DNA from: Moritella sp. PE36
GTDB taxonomy: Bacteria > Pseudomonadota > Gammaproteobacteria > Enterobacterales > Moritellaceae
DNA: 64,000 bases
Reading direction: 5' to 3'
Assembly: GCF_000170855.1 (NCBI RefSeq)
Contig: NZ_ABCQ01000020.1
Coordinates: 1 to 64,000 of the forward strand
Numbering within the stretch: position 1 is the first letter of the stretch; every line of letters starts with the position of its first letter. Under the pieces are notes generated by a model. That model saw nothing but the letters and a program-made list of their open reading frames with translations. It did not search any database and was not told the DNA's origin. This document shows positions 41,942 to 51,257 of the stretch, one piece after another. The translations under genes and the position numbers were made by a program.

Positions 41942-43315
41942 TCACGGTTTATGCGTTAAAATGCCACGCACATAACTGCGGGTATTGGCATTATGATCTA
42001 ACATAAACTCAGCCAGTAAATTGGTCATGTTGGTAATGCCCGCTTCTCCGTGCTGCTCACGTATCATCTGCACAATCATTTTTATCTCTTTGCTACCATC
42101 GACTTCAAAGCTTGGGTCGCTTACTAGTTGCTCTGGTACCCAGCGTTCTAAGTAATCAGCAAGCTTGGCTGATTTGTCATAGGAATTTTTGGCAAATACC
42201 TCAACAAAGGTGTTGTCGGTATATTCAAGCACAGCAGTCTCTTGCGTTAACGCCTTAAATAGCGCGCTGCTAAAGTCGTTATTTTCATAAGCTTGCTTGG
42301 TAATAATTGCTTGGAACTCTTCTAATACCAAATGACGATTAGAAAGCAGTTGGATCGCATCAATCTTAGCTTGCGGGAAACCCATCATGTCTTTGACATT
42401 GGTCCAGATACTCGAAGCGGTACTCACACCCGGTTGCAATGTTGAATGGTAAGACTGTGCAATATCACCAACGTAATGCATGCCCCACCCCATAAAGCGC
42501 CAGCCCCAATAATCATGGCCAGTGCTAAAGGCATATTCAGATAACGCTTTGTACATATGTACACGGTAATCAGGGAAGGTATCACGTAAGAACGGTGCTA
42601 ACGTAAATAACACACTTGATTCATGGTAGAAGCCCATATGGAACGGCGCTTGCGTACTGTATTCCAATGCAGGATTACCAAAGGCTTGGTTACCAAAACC
42701 ATACAGCTTACCGGCTTCAGTGTTGCTGTCTTCAAACAAACCAATATCCAGGCCGTTATCCGGATCGTCATTCGCCGATACTAAGACTTCGATTGGCGTT
42801 ACCATTTCGCCACTTTTGACTTCCACAAAGGTCATCTTGTTATAATTATCGAGGTTAGTGAATACCGCAACCTCTGACGCATCCAGGCGACGACGGCCTT
42901 GCTTATCCTGCCCTGGTAATAACTGAATGTACGGATTAATACGGGCATTCGGATTAATACGTATGGCATGAATGAAACTTGTTAGTAAGTTTTGGCCAGC
43001 GGCGTCAAATGCTAACGTATCCGGACGCGGTTTATAATGCGGGAAGTTTTGGCGTAACCAGTCTTCATTGGTTGCTAATAACGTTTCTAACCCTTGCGCT
43101 TCTGCTGTCACAAATTCAGCTAAGGTTTCGACCTTGATCGGCGTTTGCGCTGCCACTTCTGGCATGGTGTTCAATATGGGATAGGTAATGAGGCTGTGTT
43201 CAGACCATGCATTGGCGTTACTCACCATCATACTGCTACACAGTAATACGCCCAATGTGACTTTAATCTGGCTTTTAAGCTTGCTCTTATGTTTTAAAAA
43301 AGTCGGGATCAACAT
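41942..43315 (-). CDS. Secreted zinc phospholipase C/S1-P1 nuclease-like protein
   Basis: 457 aa. A signal peptide ends ANA before W37, so the mature protein would start WSEHSL. An N-terminal Trp is a zinc ligand in the bacterial PLC/S1-P1 nuclease fold. The central GWGMHYVGDIAQSYH carries the His-x3-Asp...His pattern typical of the other ligands, and HMYKALSEYAF and HDYWGW supply further His/Asp. ATG 43315 has AAGGA 5 nt upstream; the frame is open further to 43354. Likely exported lipase or nuclease, with exact activity uncertain. Confidence 0.75.
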   Translation of the reverse strand: MLIPTFLKHKSKLKSQIKVTLGVLLCSSMMVSNANAWSEHSLITYPILNTMPEVAAQTPIKVETLAEFVTAEAQGLETLLATNEDWLRQNFPHYKPRPDTLAFDAAGQNLLTSFIHAIRINPNARINPYIQLLPGQDKQGRRRLDASEVAVFTNLDNYNKMTFVEVKSGEMVTPIEVLVSANDDPDNGLDIGLFEDSNTEAGKLYGFGNQAFGNPALEYSTQAPFHMGFYHESSVLFTLAPFLRDTFPDYRVHMYKALSEYAFSTGHDYWGWRFMGWGMHYVGDIAQSYHSTLQPGVSTASSIWTNVKDMMGFPQAKIDAIQLLSNRHLVLEEFQAIITKQAYENNDFSSALFKALTQETAVLEYTDNTFVEVFAKNSYDKSAKLADYLERWVPEQLVSDPSFEVDGSKEIKMIVQMIREQHGEAGITNMTNLLAEFMLDHNANTRSYVRGILTHKP

Positions 43316-43478
43316 AACATTCCTTTGAAATCGGTCGTTTATGGGTATTAACAATTGATTATAAATGAATTATGGCTGAAGGTTGGTATAAAAGTGTAAG
43401 TTTATATGAGGATGTACGTTTGTCGCCGCTTAAAGGTTAGAAGCAACTATTAAGCAGCTATGAGTCTTGTTTGTAAGA

Positions 43479-43934
43479 CTACGATTCAACATTAAGTTCC
43501 ATTGGCACATAACGAATGCTATTCACACTCAGTTCTTCCGACATGGCCTTAAACCCGACTTTCCGATAAAAGCCGAGTGCATAAATAGATGCTTTGACTC
43601 GAATCACCCCTGCGCCACTCATCTTTATCATTGCTTCAACGAGTTGTTTCGCGACACCAAAGCCATGATAGTCAGTTTTGACATAAAGATGACCAATATA
43701 GTTCTCTTCACGCCAACCTATATACCCTATTATGTCATTATCAGCACTTGCTTTAATCACTGAATAAATTTCGGGATCTTTGACCTTATCGATATCAGAT
43801 TTAAACGCAATTCTAATGGCTTGCTGACCTTCTGCATTAAGTAGAGGCACAACATGTTCTTCGTTGACTGACTCACCTAATTTAAGAATTGCATCGAGAT
43901 CTTTGTGAGTCACTTTTTCAAGAATAAATTCCAT
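43479..43934 (-). CDS. GNAT-family N-acetyltransferase
   Basis: 151 aa with the acetyl-CoA-binding core HLYVKTDYHGFGVAKQLVEAM (motif A, residues about 90-110) and the C-terminal LGFYRKVGFKAM (motif B). Substrate unknown. Fits the accessory-region pattern: a small minus-strand gene with an antisense recombinase remnant and a promoter-like element just upstream. Confidence 0.85.
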   Translation of the reverse strand: MEFILEKVTHKDLDAILKLGESVNEEHVVPLLNAEGQQAIRIAFKSDIDKVKDPEIYSVIKASADNDIIGYIGWREENYIGHLYVKTDYHGFGVAKQLVEAMIKMSGAGVIRVKASIYALGFYRKVGFKAMSEELSVNSIRYVPMELNVES

Positions 43935-43965
43935 TTCTTCTCCATCTGCATGACATTTTAATTAC

Positions 43966-44013
43966 CTTTATTACCAACATCTTAGCAACTAAATTCGGTA
44001 AGGTAAACGCCTG
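43966..44013 (+). pseudogene. Decayed tyrosine-recombinase N-terminal fragment (copy C)
   Basis: Plus-strand translation LYYQHLSN, stop, IR, stop, GKRL follows LYEQHLINLILQGKRP of the copy at 56448, with two in-frame stops. The opposite strand has TTTACC (44002-44007) and TAAGAT (43979-43984), 17 bp apart, pointing to the GNAT gene 45 bp away. Confidence 0.5.
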
Positions 44014-44049
44014 CACAAGAACTTGAGACTAGCCTAAATAAGTAAATTA

Positions 44050-45249
44050 TCAACGTAATGCAAAACTGTTTTCAACTCGATCTCTGCCCTGTACTTTCGC
44101 TTGATAGAGTAAATCATCAACACGTTTAAATAATTGCACTATCGACTCATCTGCGATGTATTGGGTGACCCCGATACTGGTGGTAAATGAGATCTCTTGT
44201 TGTTCATCTGTCATCACTGACGATTTACGGATAGCCTCGGCAACGCGTAACGCCACTTGAGTTGCTTGCGCTAATTCTAAATGCGGCATCACGACCAAAA
44301 ATTCTTCGCCACCAAAACGCGCAATAACGTCGTAATTTCTTAGCTCTTGCTTTAGCAATGACGAGACTTTGACTAAAACCTTGTCTCCAACCATATGGCC
44401 ATAAGTATCATTAACACGTTTAAAATAGTCTAAATCGAACATCATTACACTAAATGAGCCTTGCGCAGCATTACTATTTTTTGCTATTCCTGTTACTTGG
44501 CGCATCAATACCCGGCGATTGATCAAGCCTGTTAGTGAATCTACTGTGGATTCGCGATAAAGTTTCATTAGCATGACCATCTGCCCAGATTGTAGCCATA
44601 AACAAATCCCGCCAAACAACACGAACAGCCATAGTTTATCGATAACTGCAGTATAATTTCCTGAGTATTGGATATACTCAAGCATTGCTAATGGTAATGA
44701 AATGACACTCAACAGCGCAACACCACCAGAGACTGTCAATGGAAACAGACCTAGCATGGCAATTATTAAGTACGGTGTGAGAGTAAATGACAAAGGTATG
44801 TCTCTATAGGCCATTGTTTGAGTCAATAATAGCTCTGTTGCCGTATAAGATAATACGGGTAATAAAAATGAGAGTGTTAATACCAATCGAGTCATATTAA
44901 CCGTATGGGAACGACGAATAAGTTGGTAAAGCCCAATGAGAACACCTGATACTAATAACCGATTAACTAATAATAATTTGGCCTGCGTGCTGTCAAAGAC
45001 AAGAAAATCAAGGAAAGATGATGCAGGTACGCTAATAGCAAAAAATAAGCAGACTAATTTAAGCCGTTCGACAATATATTGGTTACGGGTTTGAATAAAG
45101 TCATTTGAATGATTATGTGTTGAAACGACGTCTTCAATGGTGCTATGTCTGGCACAGAATGATTTGCCAGAATTGAGCCATTGTTGTGATTGTGGCTTAT
45201 TTACCTGCTGACGACGATCATCATTGTCTGCGTACGATGAATTAGACAT
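44050..45249 (-). CDS. Membrane diguanylate cyclase (GGDEF)
   Basis: 399 aa. N-terminal soluble part, six hydrophobic helices (about residues 85-225) forming a sensor-like membrane domain, then the GGDEF domain with the active signature RFGGEEFLVV and the substrate loop FDLDYFKRVNDTYGH. Should make cyclic di-GMP. No I-site RxxD is seen (the segment before GGEEF is LRNYDVIA). Start 45249 (MSNSSYADN) has GGAAGAAGGA just before it. Confidence 0.9.
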   Translation of the reverse strand: MSNSSYADNDDRRQQVNKPQSQQWLNSGKSFCARHSTIEDVVSTHNHSNDFIQTRNQYIVERLKLVCLFFAISVPASSFLDFLVFDSTQAKLLLVNRLLVSGVLIGLYQLIRRSHTVNMTRLVLTLSFLLPVLSYTATELLLTQTMAYRDIPLSFTLTPYLIIAMLGLFPLTVSGGVALLSVISLPLAMLEYIQYSGNYTAVIDKLWLFVLFGGICLWLQSGQMVMLMKLYRESTVDSLTGLINRRVLMRQVTGIAKNSNAAQGSFSVMMFDLDYFKRVNDTYGHMVGDKVLVKVSSLLKQELRNYDVIARFGGEEFLVVMPHLELAQATQVALRVAEAIRKSSVMTDEQQEISFTTSIGVTQYIADESIVQLFKRVDDLLYQAKVQGRDRVENSFALR

Positions 45250-45550
45250 TCCTTCTTCCTTGATATTATGCACAAAATATTATGAACAATTATATTTCGC
45301 AATAATAAGCCAACGTCGATTTATAGTTTTGATCTAGTTCAATAAATACCCATGGTTAGGTATCCGACCTAAGAAAGACCCACTCACGAACTTTTGCTTG
45401 CCTAATAGCATCGGTATATTCATTTTATGCTACGAGGATCCTAACTAAGGGGTATCTTATAGGGCTAAGACTAGATGAGTCAGTTTTCACAGGCAGGCGC
45501 GACAGTCTTTCGACGAAGTCGCTACCAGCCCGCAACACTTGTGACAACTA
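45250..45550 (+). pseudogene. Gap with possible recombinase remnant (copy E)
   Basis: A 301-bp gap. Its first part reads on the plus strand (45278-45316) as YYEQLYFAIISQR, weakly like the LYEQHLINLILQGKR segment at 56448, again antisense and just upstream of a minus-strand gene. The remaining 230 bp hold a small hairpin (GCGAC 45499 / GTCGC 45518) and nothing else I can name. Confidence 0.3.
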
Positions 45551-46354
45551 TTATGACAGCAAGCAACACTGCGCCTTTAAGTCGAGCGTGCTCTTAAATA
45601 ATCTTGGATCATCAATTTTATCTAGCATTTCAATACTCGGTAAACACGCATCATCGACGTAGTCGGCAAAGTCACCCTCTGGATCAAACACTAAGATATC
45701 CAGCGCTAATCTGTCCATGCCATATAGTCCGCGGTGGATCATATCCGCTGAAAAAACCAGTAAGTCGCCCGCTGCTAAGTTAATAACCTGACCGGTAGAA
45801 AGACTGTCGCTACTCACTTTGCCTTTGATTTCCTGTCGTACATTAAATTCTTCTTCATTATCCCAGCGCTTATGCGTACCAGGGACGAGTTCCATGCCGA
45901 GTTCATCAAACAAAGGCACGCGAAGATGTACTACTTGCGTCTCCTGAACGGCTATTTTTTGCTGTTCAACCTCATGGTCGTATTGACAGTCACGATGCCA
46001 AAAGTCTTTTTGTTGAGGATTAACGGGATTGAAAAATAATTGGGTATTCATAAATGCGGGATTAGCCGGTATCACCGATTCGACCACATCCATCATTTTT
46101 TTTGAACTGATAAAATTAAACAGTTTCAGTCTATCGTCGCACTCTAAATACTCAATACCGGTAATGACAGAAGAATTAAACGCTTCTTCCCGATAGAATT
46201 CGGCGTTGTCTTCTTTCCACAACTCATGAAATTTAGATACGACGTCTCTCAGTGCTAAAATCTCAGCCGCATTAAAATAATTTCTAATTACAAAGTAACC
46301 TTGCTCGTCATATTCGCTATTCAATTGACTTCTATTACTCTCTTCAACACCCAT
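45551..46354 (-). CDS. Phytanoyl-CoA dioxygenase family protein
   Basis: 267 aa Fe(II)/2-oxoglutarate dioxygenase of the PhyH type. Iron ligands are WHRD (H-x-D) near residue 125 and the distal His in SADMIHRG near residue 210; the following Arg (MDRLALDILVF) would bind 2-oxoglutarate. Substrate unknown. The start lies in a tandem repeat: AGGTAATGGGTGTT occurs twice, giving two ATGs with similar AGG sites; the second at 46354 is in frame. Confidence 0.85.
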   Translation of the reverse strand: MGVEESNRSQLNSEYDEQGYFVIRNYFNAAEILALRDVVSKFHELWKEDNAEFYREEAFNSSVITGIEYLECDDRLKLFNFISSKKMMDVVESVIPANPAFMNTQLFFNPVNPQQKDFWHRDCQYDHEVEQQKIAVQETQVVHLRVPLFDELGMELVPGTHKRWDNEEEFNVRQEIKGKVSSDSLSTGQVINLAAGDLLVFSADMIHRGLYGMDRLALDILVFDPEGDFADYVDDACLPSIEMLDKIDDPRLFKSTLDLKAQCCLLS

Positions 46355-46390
46355 TACCTTTAACACCCATTACCTCTATTTTATGATAAC

Positions 46391-46448
46391 AACTCGGCGG
46401 TCTATGCTTTGATAAATACCAGACAAGCTATAAGGATTGAGCCGAGTT
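46391..46448. repeat. attC-like inverted repeat between PhyH and YkgJ-type genes
   Basis: AACTCGGC (46391) and GCCGAGTT (46441) are exact complements, 42 nt apart, with AAC and GTT at the outer ends and a partial inner stem (CTATGCTT with AAGCTATA). It looks like an attC site of an integron cassette but lacks a clean RYYYAAC/GTTRRRY pair. Confidence 0.3.
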
Positions 46449-46470
46449 TAATTTTGTTTAGTTACACCAA

Positions 46471-46872
46471 CTACACCAACACTTGTCGTGTATTTCTGAT
46501 GTAGTGATGGATCTGCCCCTCGACTTTAACGTCAATCATTTCATCTGGTCGGCGATCATTGGGACAAGGCATTTTCGGTGTGGTGCCAAACAGTCGGCAG
46601 ATCAACGGTCGTTCCTCGTACACAGTGCATCCTTTAGGTCCCAGATGTACGCAGTTATACTCATCTAATGCAGCTTCATGCTCAGCATCTGTTTTATATG
46701 GCAGGCGCGACATTTCTTCAGCAGACGTCGTTACGGGTCCACAGCAATCATGGCAACCCGGCGTACATTCAAACGTCGGGATCTCTTTGCGCAGGCGTGC
46801 AAGGTCCTCTTTATTATTGTTATTGTTCTTGTTCATTAACAATAATTTTATTTTTTCGTATTCCGAAACCAT
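46471..46872 (-). CDS. YkgJ-type cysteine-cluster protein
   Basis: 133 aa with the CxxxCxxCC cluster (ECTPGCHDCCG), a later C-V-H-x-G-x-x-G-C and ICRLFGTTPKMPC, as in YkgJ/UPF0153 proteins thought to bind zinc or an iron-sulfur cluster. An Asn run (NKNNNNNKED) lies near the N-terminus; a second start there (46836) is possible, but neither has a clear ribosome site. Function unknown. Confidence 0.82.
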   Translation of the reverse strand: MVSEYEKIKLLLMNKNNNNNKEDLARLRKEIPTFECTPGCHDCCGPVTTSAEEMSRLPYKTDAEHEAALDEYNCVHLGPKGCTVYEERPLICRLFGTTPKMPCPNDRRPDEMIDVKVEGQIHHYIRNTRQVLV

Positions 46873-46978
46873 GATAGTTTTCTACCTAATGTCACTCGAA
46901 GATGACAATGCCTGTAAATTTACGGCGTATGTTAACATTTGTAAGTGTACCACGCCTTGATTTCCGACATCCTTCACC

Positions 46979-48004
46979 TTACTTAGACTCTAATAGTTCA
47001 CGAAATGATGTTGGTAATATACTTTGCGCTTTACTGGTAATACATTGTTCATGTTTTTGCCAAAGGATCCCGAGATAAATAATGAATAACCCCAGCAGTG
47101 TTAATGAGATTGGAAATAACCAACTGTCTTTAAATATATCCGCCGCTAAGTGACCAATGTAACCAGTACAGCCTATCGCGCCGAAAACAACAAACACTCT
47201 GCGAACAAGTAATACGCCAACAGCGATCATGAGTAGATTGATACTAAAGTAAATAAATTTAGAGAGCTCACTATCAGAATATTGCAGGGACATTCCGCAC
47301 CAAAAGGCGAGCACCCCAAATAAATATATCCAAAATGCATAGTCAGCTGTGTGTCGAGATCTAATATCTATCCAAAAGGCTAAGGCAATCATGAGTAGTC
47401 CTGTGTACATAGACACGAGTTTTCTGAGCGCCCAATCAAAATCTCCGCCCGAAATCATGGCTGTAACATCCATGGTTAAATACCAGAGTGTCACCGCAAT
47501 TGGCATCATTAAAAATGGATACCTATATTTCCAAGCGAGAATTGCACCAACGGCTAACGTACTCAGTTCCATATACAACCAATGCCATTTGATATAGCGA
47601 TGATAATCTCGATATACACTTTCATCCGGCCAAATACCCAATGCATGTTGTAATCCATATACTGCCAATGGGGTCAACGCAATAACAAAGGTGACACATA
47701 TACCAGCAGGTATCGCATACCCTTTTGCTTGAAATGTGTTGGTCAGTTTAAGGCCAACAACCGCATAAAATAAGGAGATAACAACAATACCGACACCACC
47801 GAATGACTCCCAGCCTAAATTCATAAACAGCGTCATCGCACCGATTGCAATTAAACCGCCTACATAATAAAGAACATGGGTAAAATCAAATTTAGGGCCT
47901 GTATTAGGCTGCTTGTTTATGAATTCAATTAATTTCTCAGACTGTTCAAATGATAAAATCTTCTCATTTACTGCGTCTTCAAGATTTTTCTTCGTTAAGT
48001 TCAA
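46979..48004 (-). CDS. DUF2157-like polytopic membrane protein
   Basis: 341 aa, about ten membrane helices after a soluble N-terminus of 40 residues (LTKKNLEDAVNEKILSFEQSEKLIEFI), which is the pattern of DUF2157 proteins. The start is TTG at 48004, supported by AGGAG 6 nt upstream. Function unknown. A remnant of a recombinase with a promoter-like element on the opposite strand lies only 20 bp upstream. Confidence 0.75.
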   Translation of the reverse strand: MNLTKKNLEDAVNEKILSFEQSEKLIEFINKQPNTGPKFDFTHVLYYVGGLIAIGAMTLFMNLGWESFGGVGIVVISLFYAVVGLKLTNTFQAKGYAIPAGICVTFVIALTPLAVYGLQHALGIWPDESVYRDYHRYIKWHWLYMELSTLAVGAILAWKYRYPFLMMPIAVTLWYLTMDVTAMISGGDFDWALRKLVSMYTGLLMIALAFWIDIRSRHTADYAFWIYLFGVLAFWCGMSLQYSDSELSKFIYFSINLLMIAVGVLLVRRVFVVFGAIGCTGYIGHLAADIFKDSWLFPISLTLLGLFIIYLGILWQKHEQCITSKAQSILPTSFRELLESK

Positions 48005-48023
48005 TTTAGACTCCTTCCTATGA

Positions 48024-48074
48024 CTTTATGCACAATACATTATCAATTTAAGGCAGCAAGGTAAACGGCCAGCG
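48024..48074 (+). pseudogene. Tyrosine-recombinase N-terminal fragment (copy B)
   Basis: Plus-strand translation LYAQYIINLRQQGKRPA aligns with LYEQHLINLILQGKRPA at 56448 (about 12 of 17 identical). Beyond it the frame runs on as unrelated sequence to a stop. The opposite strand has TTTACC (48060-48065) and TAATGT (48037-48042), 17 bp apart, pointing at the DUF2157 gene. Confidence 0.55.
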
Positions 48075-48172
48075 CTTATGCCGAACCTAATTCGAATAAA
48101 CAGAACTCTGCTAGACTCACTGAGTACCGTTTGACTGCTATTTACGAGCAAGTTTAAGGAAGGAATTCGACT

Positions 48173-49081
48173 ATGAACAAACTATTTCCCTCATTTATTA
48201 TAGCTACATTCCTTTGTCTGACCTACGTCGTATTAGCCGAGGATCATAATGCAGATAAAAAGATGTTTAAAGTAACTGAGCTCAAACCTGGCTTTCAGTT
48301 TTTGCAAGGCAAAGGCGGCAATATCTTATTATCTGCAGGTAAGGATGGTCTGCTTATTGTTGACAGTGATTACAGTGAGATGACACCAGCATTGCAAGAA
48401 GTACTAGCGCAGCATAAAAGTTATTTAAAATATGTGCTTAATACTCACTGGCATGGCGATCACACGCAAGGTAATAAGGTGCTGGGTAAAAACGCAGAGA
48501 TAATTGCGCATGATAATGTCTACCAACGGCTAAATAGTCGTCAAGAAGTTAAACTGTTCAACATGGTGTCAAAACCTTACCCTGCACATGCATTACCGGA
48601 TATTACCTTTGACCATTCGCTCACGTTACGCTTCAACGACGAGACCATTAAAGCGCTGCATCTACCGAACGGTCACACCGACGGCGACAGCATTATCTTC
48701 TTTGAAAAAGCCAATATCGTACATATGGGCGACCATTTCTTTAATGGCATGTTCCCTTTTGTTGATGTGGGTACCAACGGCAGTGTTCGTGGTGTGGTGA
48801 AAAATATTAATGGGATCCTAGATAAAATAGCGGATGACACCATTGTCGTCCCTGGTCATGGCGCGATATCTAACAAACAACAACTGATCGCGTTTAAAGA
48901 CATGTTAGTCGGTACTATCAATGAAGTTGAAGTGATGATGACCCAGCAAATGAACCTAAAGGCTATTCAGGAAAAAGGCTTGAGTGAGCAATGGAAAGTC
49001 TGGGGCCAAGGCTTCTTGAATGAAAAAGTATGGATCGGTATTGTACACAGTAGCTTGACGAAGGATGCCGTTAAAAATTGA
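48173..49081 (+). CDS. Exported MBL-fold metallo-hydrolase
   Basis: 302 aa with a signal peptide (about residues 1-22, ending LAED region) and the metallo-beta-lactamase motif NTHWHGDHTQG (HxHxDH), then HLPNGHTDGDS, MGDHFFNG and VVPGHG as the remaining zinc ligands. Resembles the periplasmic SoxH/quinoprotein-relay type of MBL hydrolases more than true beta-lactamases. Substrate unknown. AAGGA lies 8 nt before the ATG. Confidence 0.85.
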   Translation: MNKLFPSFIIATFLCLTYVVLAEDHNADKKMFKVTELKPGFQFLQGKGGNILLSAGKDGLLIVDSDYSEMTPALQEVLAQHKSYLKYVLNTHWHGDHTQGNKVLGKNAEIIAHDNVYQRLNSRQEVKLFNMVSKPYPAHALPDITFDHSLTLRFNDETIKALHLPNGHTDGDSIIFFEKANIVHMGDHFFNGMFPFVDVGTNGSVRGVVKNINGILDKIADDTIVVPGHGAISNKQQLIAFKDMLVGTINEVEVMMTQQMNLKAIQEKGLSEQWKVWGQGFLNEKVWIGIVHSSLTKDAVKN

Positions 49082-49198
49082 CTGTAGCGGCGAACAAAAC
49101 TGAAATGTTGATGTCTCACACCGCGATGAATTCTTAAAGATATTCAGAGACAGGTAAAAACATGAAACTTTATTTTAAAAAACGGTATTAAAAATCAC

Positions 49199-49630
49199 AT
49201 GAAAAAGTTAAGCCTTATATTTACAATTCTAGTCCTTTCCATGCTGACAGCTTGTTCGTCTAGATCCACGTTGACAACCGGGTCACCTAAAACCATAGCC
49301 TACTCAAGATCTCATGATCTTGTCGGTCAAGCGTCTTGGTATGGTAAAAGATTCCACGGGAAGCTTACCGCGAGTGGAGAGACATACAATATGAGGGCAT
49401 ATACTGCCGCGCATAAAACCCTACCATTTGGTACCGTCGTTAGGGTTATTAATACGGCTAACAGTAAGTCTGTCGATGTCAAAATTAATGATAGAGGGCC
49501 ATTTGTTAGAGGCCGAGTAATAGACCTTTCTCAAAAAGCATTTGAACAAATAGGCAATACAAATCAAGGGGTCGTTCCTGTCAGAATAGAAATTCTGGAT
49601 GACAGTAATACCTTTAGATACAAGCATTAA
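49199..49630 (+). CDS. rlpA: RlpA-family septal ring lipoprotein
   Basis: 143 aa. Lipobox LTAC (Cys19) after a typical signal peptide, then a double-psi beta-barrel domain (GQASWYGKRFHGKLTASGETYN, LPFGTVVRV, VKINDRGPFVRGRVIDLS). RlpA proteins cleave naked glycan strands. Much shorter than full RlpA because there is no SPOR domain, so the symbol marks the family, not the E. coli septal protein. Stands alone between the MBL and FAD genes. Confidence 0.85.
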   Translation: MKKLSLIFTILVLSMLTACSSRSTLTTGSPKTIAYSRSHDLVGQASWYGKRFHGKLTASGETYNMRAYTAAHKTLPFGTVVRVINTANSKSVDVKINDRGPFVRGRVIDLSQKAFEQIGNTNQGVVPVRIEILDDSNTFRYKH

Positions 49631-49724
49631 AAAATAGATGTCTGTGGTCTTGAAAAACACCTCAAGGCACCTATTTCAGTATAAAAAATCATTAAGCCAC
49701 AACAAACGTCATGTGATGTTGATG

Positions 49725-51257
49725 TTATTCTTTATTTTTTTCATCTTCATTTGCCACTTTTTTCTCTAGACAACGCCCTCTCGGTTCGTCGCCCTCATGC
49801 AGCACGATGTCAGTATGCAGAAACTCAGCAGCCTCCGCAGAACCTTTCACTTTCTTCGCGCTACGCTCCAACATTTCGGTTTCAAACTCAGTTAACACAC
49901 GGTCTCTCAAGCCAGCTTCACGCCATTTAGACAAGGGTCTACATTCTTTGGTAATAACCCTAGCCAGTGCCAGCGCATCCAACAGCGCTTGATTCGCGCC
50001 CTGTCCTTTGAATGGACTCATAGGATGTGCAGCGTCTCCGATCAAGGTCACGTTAGCCCCTTGCTGCAACAATTCAGGCTCGAGTAGCGCTCGGTCATAC
50101 ACCGGATAACCAGAAACCATCACTTCCTGCGTCGCCGTTAAAATCTGTGGAATGGGATCGTGCCACTGACATCGACGCAACGCTTCTTCTTTTAGTGCTT
50201 TAGTGCCTTGCGCACTTAACGCCTTGGCTTCGTCTTCTGGCATTGGAAAACTAAGTTGCCACATCACCGAGTCCGCGTCATAAGGCATGATGTAGATACG
50301 CTCATGGCCATTAGCGGTTTGGAATACCGTGGCCGAGTCGAGCAAAGTACGATCAAGCCCTTCATCTTCAAGATCGGCCAAAGGACAGATCCCCAAGATC
50401 ACGATACAGCCTAAATAATTTAATGGCGAAGCATCCTCACCCACCAGCAACTGGCGCACCGAACTGCGAATACCATCCGCCCCAACCACAAGATCTGCAT
50501 GGGCGTACTTCATCTCACCATCAACCTGAAAACTCAAATCAACACCTTCACCCTCAGATTGTTTAAAGTCGACCAACTGATGCCCCCACTGCACCGCATC
50601 ATGTCCACCGAGTTGCTCAAGCAAAGCTAAACGCAACGACTGCCTTGCGATATGGACATTGGTGCGTGTCGGTAACTTTCTCTCGTCTGACGGCACCCAT
50701 TTTCTGATCCCCCATTCACCGAGTACTTTGCCTTCGGTGGTATGCACCACATGTCTGGTTGAAATTATGCCGTCCTCTAACGAGAAAATGCCCAACCCCT
50801 CAATAGCTCGACTCGCTTGTTGCAGCGTAAGCCCATAACCTTGAGATCGTGCATCGAAGCCGCTATCGCGTTCATAAAGCGTAAAAGGAATGCCACGGTG
50901 CAAGCAAGCCACAGCAAGGGCCACACCACCGATGCCACCACCAATAATGGCAAGGTGTGGGTAGTTTTCTGTATCTGGCCCATCAACAAAGGATGGGATA
51001 GCGGAACGGATCAGCCCGGACCCTTTACAATTCGAGCAGGCATCAAGGTGCGGCTTAGGGCGGACAGGCGCGATGCCTTCGCAGTTGGACTTTTCAAAGT
51101 GCTCTAATTCTCGCTGGTAGCGGAGTCTTACTTTCTTGCGCAGGCGTTTACTTACTTTCCCACGACCCTTACATTCAGCACAAATATTCCAGTGGTTCTC
51201 TTCAATCTTCAACTTTTCTACCTGCCCTTTATTTAACCCGCGATTGGTTACACTCAA
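49725..51257 (-). CDS. FAD-dependent monooxygenase with N-terminal zinc-finger
   Basis: 510 aa. Residues 20-82 form a DnaJ-like zinc finger with two knuckles (C26/C29 in CAECKGRG and C74/C77 in CSNCKGSG). The rest is a class A flavoprotein hydroxylase: GGGIGGVALA (106-115), the GDAAHPMSPFKGQGANQAL motif near 410 and a middle PYDADSVMWQLSFP region. Substrate unknown. I recall similar fused proteins in marine Vibrionaceae-type genomes, so the fusion appears conserved. Single gene, 245 bp after the SPFH gene. Confidence 0.85.
   Translation of the reverse strand: MSVTNRGLNKGQVEKLKIEENHWNICAECKGRGKVSKRLRKKVRLRYQRELEHFEKSNCEGIAPVRPKPHLDACSNCKGSGLIRSAIPSFVDGPDTENYPHLAIIGGGIGGVALAVACLHRGIPFTLYERDSGFDARSQGYGLTLQQASRAIEGLGIFSLEDGIISTRHVVHTTEGKVLGEWGIRKWVPSDERKLPTRTNVHIARQSLRLALLEQLGGHDAVQWGHQLVDFKQSEGEGVDLSFQVDGEMKYAHADLVVGADGIRSSVRQLLVGEDASPLNYLGCIVILGICPLADLEDEGLDRTLLDSATVFQTANGHERIYIMPYDADSVMWQLSFPMPEDEAKALSAQGTKALKEEALRRCQWHDPIPQILTATQEVMVSGYPVYDRALLEPELLQQGANVTLIGDAAHPMSPFKGQGANQALLDALALARVITKECRPLSKWREAGLRDRVLTEFETEMLERSAKKVKGSAEAAEFLHTDIVLHEGDEPRGRCLEKKVANEDEKNKE

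Noticed and set aside
45474-45599. 41-codon plus-strand frame in the gap before the PhyH gene
   Set aside because: No ribosome site, no similarity, and it runs into the 3' end of the PhyH gene.
49725-51257. Assembly chimera as explanation for the zinc finger-FAD fusion
   Set aside because: The frame is continuous, base use is even, and I recall the same order in other marine proteins.
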